In this document: one piece after another, positions 60,969 through 64,000 of the stretch
Numbering within the stretch: position 1 is the first letter of the stretch
Layout of the letters: every line of letters starts with the position of its first letter
Assembly (NCBI GenBank): GCA_036403235.1
Contig: DASWRI010000062.1
Span: 3,674 to 67,673, forward strand
Direction: 5' to 3'
DNA length: 64,000 nucleotides
From: JBGTFE01 sp036403235
Lineage (GTDB): Bacteria; Acidobacteriota; Blastocatellia; Pyrinomonadales; Pyrinomonadaceae
Position numbers and translations under genes: made by a program
Notes under the pieces: model-generated
Told to the model about the DNA's origin: nothing
Databases searched by the model: none
The model's input: only the letters and a program-made list of their open reading frames with translations

Positions 60969-61793
60969 TTAAGCGGGTGTTACAAATCCTCCGACTTTTA
61001 TATAATCTTGGCGCAGGCTGACGTATACCTCGCATTTGGCTCCGACCACGTCTCCTTGTTCAATTACGTAATCGCCACTCCCGGCGGAAGATTTTCCCTT
61101 TAATAATTCTACCAGCGCACCTGCGGCTACTCCTGTGCCCGCGTCTTCGCTCTTGCTCAGAAGAGGATTAAAACCTCTCGCATGAGCAAGCGAATCTTTA
61201 TTTACTGTCTCGAGACAATAAAAATAAGCTCCGTTTACTTTAGTCTCAGCACTCCATTTCTCGAGAGCGGCCAGATCGAATTCGAGATGCCATAAAGATT
61301 GAAGATCGATAATCGGAACGAGCAGTTTCGGGCTGCCAATGGAAGCGACAGAAAACGGACTGCTAAAATCAATGACTCGCGGGTTAATGCCAAAACGATG
61401 CAAAATGTCGTCTTTGTTTATCGAAGGCTCTTCGCTCAAATCGATTTTTTCGGTTAAAAATTGTACTAATGAATCATTACTGACGGTTAAAGCAACAGTT
61501 TTTACATTGGTTTCGAATAAAAAGTCCGATTTGCCGGATTTTTGGGCATAAGTGTAGCCGGCAGCCAGTATGCCGTGACCGCAAAAATCCATCTCGCCCT
61601 TTCTACCGAAAAAACGTAAGCGGACACTGTCGGGACGACTCTCTTCCGGTAAAATAAAAACGGTTAAATATGCATCGATTGAGCGGGCTTTTTTTTCTAA
61701 GTCTTCGACGTTAAAGCCATCGCCAAAGACAACAACTGCCGGATTGCCGCCGTTTTTATTCTTTGTAAAAACTTTGTAGCTATAAGATTTCAT
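60969..61793 (-). CDS. PhzF-family isomerase-like protein
   Basis: This 274-aa PhzF/YddE-like protein has YKVFTKNKNGGNPAVVVFGD, LRFFGRKGEMDFCGHGILAA and SEDAGTGVAAGALVELLKGK, the two half-site signatures. Compared with the copy at 43183 it lacks the NLSET Glu motif in its usual form (DAYLTVFILPEE instead), so the catalytic Glu may differ. Full length. It reads leftward, 53 bp from a SnoaL-like remnant. Confidence 0.85.
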   Translation of the reverse strand: MKSYSYKVFTKNKNGGNPAVVVFGDGFNVEDLEKKARSIDAYLTVFILPEESRPDSVRLRFFGRKGEMDFCGHGILAAGYTYAQKSGKSDFLFETNVKTVALTVSNDSLVQFLTEKIDLSEEPSINKDDILHRFGINPRVIDFSSPFSVASIGSPKLLVPIIDLQSLWHLEFDLAALEKWSAETKVNGAYFYCLETVNKDSLAHARGFNPLLSKSEDAGTGVAAGALVELLKGKSSAGSGDYVIEQGDVVGAKCEVYVSLRQDYIKVGGFVTPA

Positions 61794-61846
61794 AAATGTC
61801 TTGTAAAAAACATTGCAATTTCGCCTGTTTGATGCGATTAACGTAT

Positions 61847-62000
61847 TTATAACGGCGACCGAAATTCTATATCATCGGCGTAATGATGCATAATCGCCTC
61901 AATGTCGCGTTCGTTCCATGCTTTAATCCATCTTTCGGCAATCGCATTAACTTGTTGTGATTCGACCAGCTTATCTTCTTCTGCAAATATTATAAATTGA
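61847..62000 (-). pseudogene. SnoaL-like/NTF2-like fragment
   Basis: The minus strand reads VESQQVNAIAERWIKAWNER, then DIEAIMHHYADDIEFRSPL and a stop. This is the N-terminal helix and first strand of a SnoaL-like (NTF2-fold) protein. No start codon is present, upstream has a stop, and the remaining ~80 residues are gone. Confidence 0.65.
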
Positions 62001-62321
62001 GGTTAAGCAAAGTTAATTTAATACCTGGCGTCCTTAATTCTGCGACTTAAGAAAAACTTTTTTCTGCCTTATAGCCAATCGGCATTTAAAAGCGGCTGCA
62101 AAATATGTGTTTATACAAACTCTAAAACTTGTCTGATTTAGTTTGAATAATTTGGCAATCAAGCATCGTTTAATAGAAATTCGACTTTTTATTAGCCGGC
62201 GGCTATCATAAAAATAATTGGACTCATTGATATCCGAGAAATCAGTATTTTAAAAAACACCGATTCGCTTTTACGCTTGAAGATTTACCGCTAATGTAAA
62301 AGTTCCCTTATTCAAGGATTA
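62001..62321. other. Non-coding gap
   Basis: AT-rich, with no gene or repeat recognised before the GTAAC promoter element. Confidence 0.4.
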
Positions 62322-62368
62322 ATGATAGTATATCTTTGTGTAACGGTCAAAGATTAAATAAGGGTTAC
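62322..62368 (+). promoter_or_regulatory. Promoter-operator with GTAAC-N19-GTTAC element
   Basis: TTCCCT (62303-62308) is followed 17 bp later by TAGTAT within TGATAGTAT, a sigma-70-like promoter. GTAAC at 62340 and GTTAC at 62364 are 24 bp apart, start to start. The whole block closely resembles 39582-39633. It lies just before the CGNR-type gene. Confidence 0.6.
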
Positions 62369-62381
62369 ATAGATTATAAAG

Positions 62382-62936
62382 ATGATAAGCTTTGATTTTA
62401 TGAACAGCGATTTTAATGACTTGCGCGCCAAGTCAAGAATCGACCGGCTCGATGAAGCGGCGTGGCGGCGTGAGTTTCTGCGCCGCTGGAAGCTTGGAGT
62501 TTCCCCAAAAATCACAGAATCTATCCTTGAACAACTTAAAAACTTGCGTGACACCATGTGGCGGATAACCGCAGTCCTCGCCGTTGAGAAAGCGCCCGCG
62601 AAGCGTGATTTGAAAAAATTAAATGAATTTGTTTCGCTTATTCAGTTACGCGGACAGGTGTTTTATCAGGAAGGGAAGTTCGAGTTTAAAATGATACCGC
62701 CGATACGTGACTGGAATTGGGTGATTGTCGAGATTGCCGCCGATTTCGCGCGGCTTCTCGCGGATTTCGATTTACAACGAATAAGAATTTGTGCCAACGA
62801 AGATTGTCGTTTCGCATTTTATGATTCAAGTAAAAGCGGCGGGAAACTTTATTGTAGAGACGCTTGCAGTTTACTGGCGCGGGTTCATAGGTTTCGCCAG
62901 CGACAAAAACTTAGTGAACGGGCAACGGCAAATTAA
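62382..62936 (+). CDS. CGNR-type zinc-finger/ABATE-domain protein
   Basis: This 184-aa protein has an N-terminal ABATE-like helical domain (residues ~10-120: LDEAAWRREFLRRWKLGVSP, LNEFVSLIQLRGQVFYQEGK) and a C-terminal zinc finger with ICANEDCRFAFYDSSKSGGK, LYCRDACSLLARVHRFRQRQ. In typical members the finger contains CGNR; here that tetrad is CSLLARV, so the motif is degenerate, although the four Cys are kept. CGNR proteins are thought to be stress-linked regulators. It starts shortly after a GTAAC operator and runs against the PLP enzyme gene, 27 bp away. Confidence 0.78.
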   Translation: MISFDFMNSDFNDLRAKSRIDRLDEAAWRREFLRRWKLGVSPKITESILEQLKNLRDTMWRITAVLAVEKAPAKRDLKKLNEFVSLIQLRGQVFYQEGKFEFKMIPPIRDWNWVIVEIAADFARLLADFDLQRIRICANEDCRFAFYDSSKSGGKLYCRDACSLLARVHRFRQRQKLSERATAN

Positions 62937-62963
62937 AGCGGCACATAAAAAATAATCCGAGCA

Positions 62964-64000
62964 TTATATTTTATCGAGAGCCTGTGCCATATCTCCAATC
63001 AAATCCCGCGCGTCTTCGCATCCGACGCTTAAACGGATGAAACCTTCGCCAATTGCGTCGCCGCCCCACCGGGCACGTCGTTCGGCAGTCGAATGAATGC
63101 CGCCAAAACTTGTCGCTTCGGTGATTAATCGGCAAGCCGCGAGAAATCGCTCGGCTTGCCCTCTGTCTTTCAATTCAAAAGCAATTACCTGCCCGAAATA
63201 GCGCATTTGTTTGGAAGCCGTCGCATGCGAGGGATCGTTCGGCAAACCCGGATAACGGACATTCATCGATTCGTCGCGGCGCAATAGATATTCGGCAATT
63301 AATTGTGCGTTTCGGCATTGACGCTCAAAACGAACCTCAAGGGTCGCCAACGAACGGTGTGCGAGCCAGACTTCCATAGGCGCGGGAATTCCTCCCATCT
63401 GCGTTCGCCATTTTAGCAGCGCGGTCGCTAAATTCTCGTTTTGCACCGCGACATGACCGAGAATTAAATCAGAGTGCCCGGTCAACGCTTTTGAGTCTGA
63501 AGCAACCGAGAAGTCAGCACCCAAAGAGAGAGGGGACTGAGCGAGAATCGTCGCTGTAGTATTATCGACGGCAACTACGGCGCCCGCTTTGCGAGCTGTC
63601 TTTACCAGTTGGGAAATGTCGGCGACATCAAGGTTCGGGTTGGTCGGCGACTCAATCCAGACCAATTTTGCACCGTTAATCATCTCTTCAAATTCGCGAC
63701 TAGCGGCGGGCGCTTTTTTCACTTCGATACCCATTTCGGTGAAAAATCCGTCAGCCAGCAATCGCGCCGTGTAATAGCAATCCGAAGCCATCAGAAGTGT
63801 GTCGCCGGGGCGCAAAATCGTGCCGAAAACTGCTGCCACTGCTGCCATCCCGGAGGCAAATGTCAGGGCGCGACCGTTTTCCAGTTCGCCAAGCGCAAGC
63901 TCAAACTGCGTCCACGTCGGATTGTGATAACGGCCGTAGGTATAAGGGCTGTCCGCAACCTCGCCTGCCGCATAATAAGGCGAGGCGAAGATGACGCCGG
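62964..64000 (-). CDS. Cys/Met-metabolism PLP enzyme (cystathionine gamma-synthase-like), 5' end outside window
   Basis: The leftward frame runs off the right edge; visible are ~345 residues including YTYGRYHNPTWTQFELALGE, SGMAAVAAVFGTI, LMASDCYYTARLLADGFFTE, WIESPTNPNLDVADISQLVK, VAVDNTTATILAQSPLSLGA and VASDSKALTGHSDLILGHVA, with the PLP lysine in SDSKALTGHSD. The C-terminal FIRLSVGCEDARDLIGDMAQ is the family's usual end. It belongs to the trans-sulfuration family; gamma-synthase, gamma-lyase and sulfhydrylase cannot be told apart here. The true start lies beyond 64000. Confidence 0.92.
   Translation of the reverse strand, partial: GVIFASPYYAAGEVADSPYTYGRYHNPTWTQFELALGELENGRALTFASGMAAVAAVFGTILRPGDTLLMASDCYYTARLLADGFFTEMGIEVKKAPAASREFEEMINGAKLVWIESPTNPNLDVADISQLVKTARKAGAVVAVDNTTATILAQSPLSLGADFSVASDSKALTGHSDLILGHVAVQNENLATALLKWRTQMGGIPAPMEVWLAHRSLATLEVRFERQCRNAQLIAEYLLRRDESMNVRYPGLPNDPSHATASKQMRYFGQVIAFELKDRGQAERFLAACRLITEATSFGGIHSTAERRARWGGDAIGEGFIRLSVGCEDARDLIGDMAQALDKI

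Noticed and set aside
39500..64000. Integron-like cassette array in the region of small enzymes
   Set aside because: Genes are in both directions, no integrase is seen, and no attC-like repeats recur between genes; the hairpin at 43114-43152 is single.
1..64000. tRNA, rRNA and insertion-sequence genes
   Set aside because: No cloverleaf-like segment, rRNA stretch or transposase was recognised by eye; a tRNAscan-SE and ISfinder run would settle this.

Overview
This window carries a plasmid-type replicon core and an unusual type III CRISPR-Cas locus, followed by a long accessory region. The organism cannot be named from the sequence. Moderate-to-low GC, strong GGAG-type ribosome binding sites and large secreted proteins with carboxypeptidase-regulatory-like C-termini would fit Acidobacteriota (Blastocatellia-like), but this is a low-confidence inference. 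The iteron origin, Rep and ParA genes at 22.5-25.1 kb suggest a plasmid, a chromid or an integrated plasmid.

Region 1 (1-10.9 kb). CRISPR array 1 (11 repeats) is transcribed leftward from a leader at its right end. Next to it is a six-gene leftward operon: cas10 (GGDD palm, no HD domain), a Cas7-Cas5-Cas11-like fusion, a double Cas7, csx19, a TIGR03986-type Cas7 with a large insertion, and a Can2/Card1-type CARF nuclease. This subunit set matches the fused type III-D variant (III-Dv) known from Synechocystis.

Region 2 (10.9-19.3 kb). A leftward cell-envelope block (class A penicillin-binding protein, two small membrane proteins, DUF4407) separates region 1 from CRISPR array 2 (10 repeats, one degenerate). 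Array 2 has its own near-identical leader. Upstream of it lie cas2, a frameshifted remnant of cas1, an NE0113-family CARF protein, an unrecognised single-pass membrane protein, and a DUF1874/AcrIII-1-family ring nuclease (Crn2). My reading is that Cas10 makes cyclic tetra-adenylate, Can2 responds to it, Crn2 and possibly the NE0113 protein remove it, and the membrane protein is an undescribed partner. No cas6 or intact cas1 is in the window.

Region 3 (19.3-25.1 kb). A decayed type I restriction-modification locus (hsdM, hsdS and a YgjP-like peptidase, all broken) surrounds an intact Fic gene. It is followed by an origin with nine direct iterons and one inverted iteron, a replication initiator, and a parA/ribbon-helix-helix partition operon flanked by CCAG-containing repeats.

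Region 4 (25.1-39.5 kb). This region holds about 1 kb of AT-rich non-coding DNA, two beta-helix tailspike-like proteins (one C-terminal cassette also occurs as an orphan), small secreted and membrane proteins, a GH13 amylase with an IPT/TIG domain and CBM20, and an 1177-residue surface protein.

Region 5 (39.5-64 kb). This is a mosaic of small enzymes: GNATs, PhzF-like proteins, DinB proteins, two MocR-type regulators, several PLP enzymes, an M3-like peptidase, and many gene fragments. A GTAAC-N19-GTTAC inverted element recurs upstream of genes about 23 kb apart and suggests a shared regulator.
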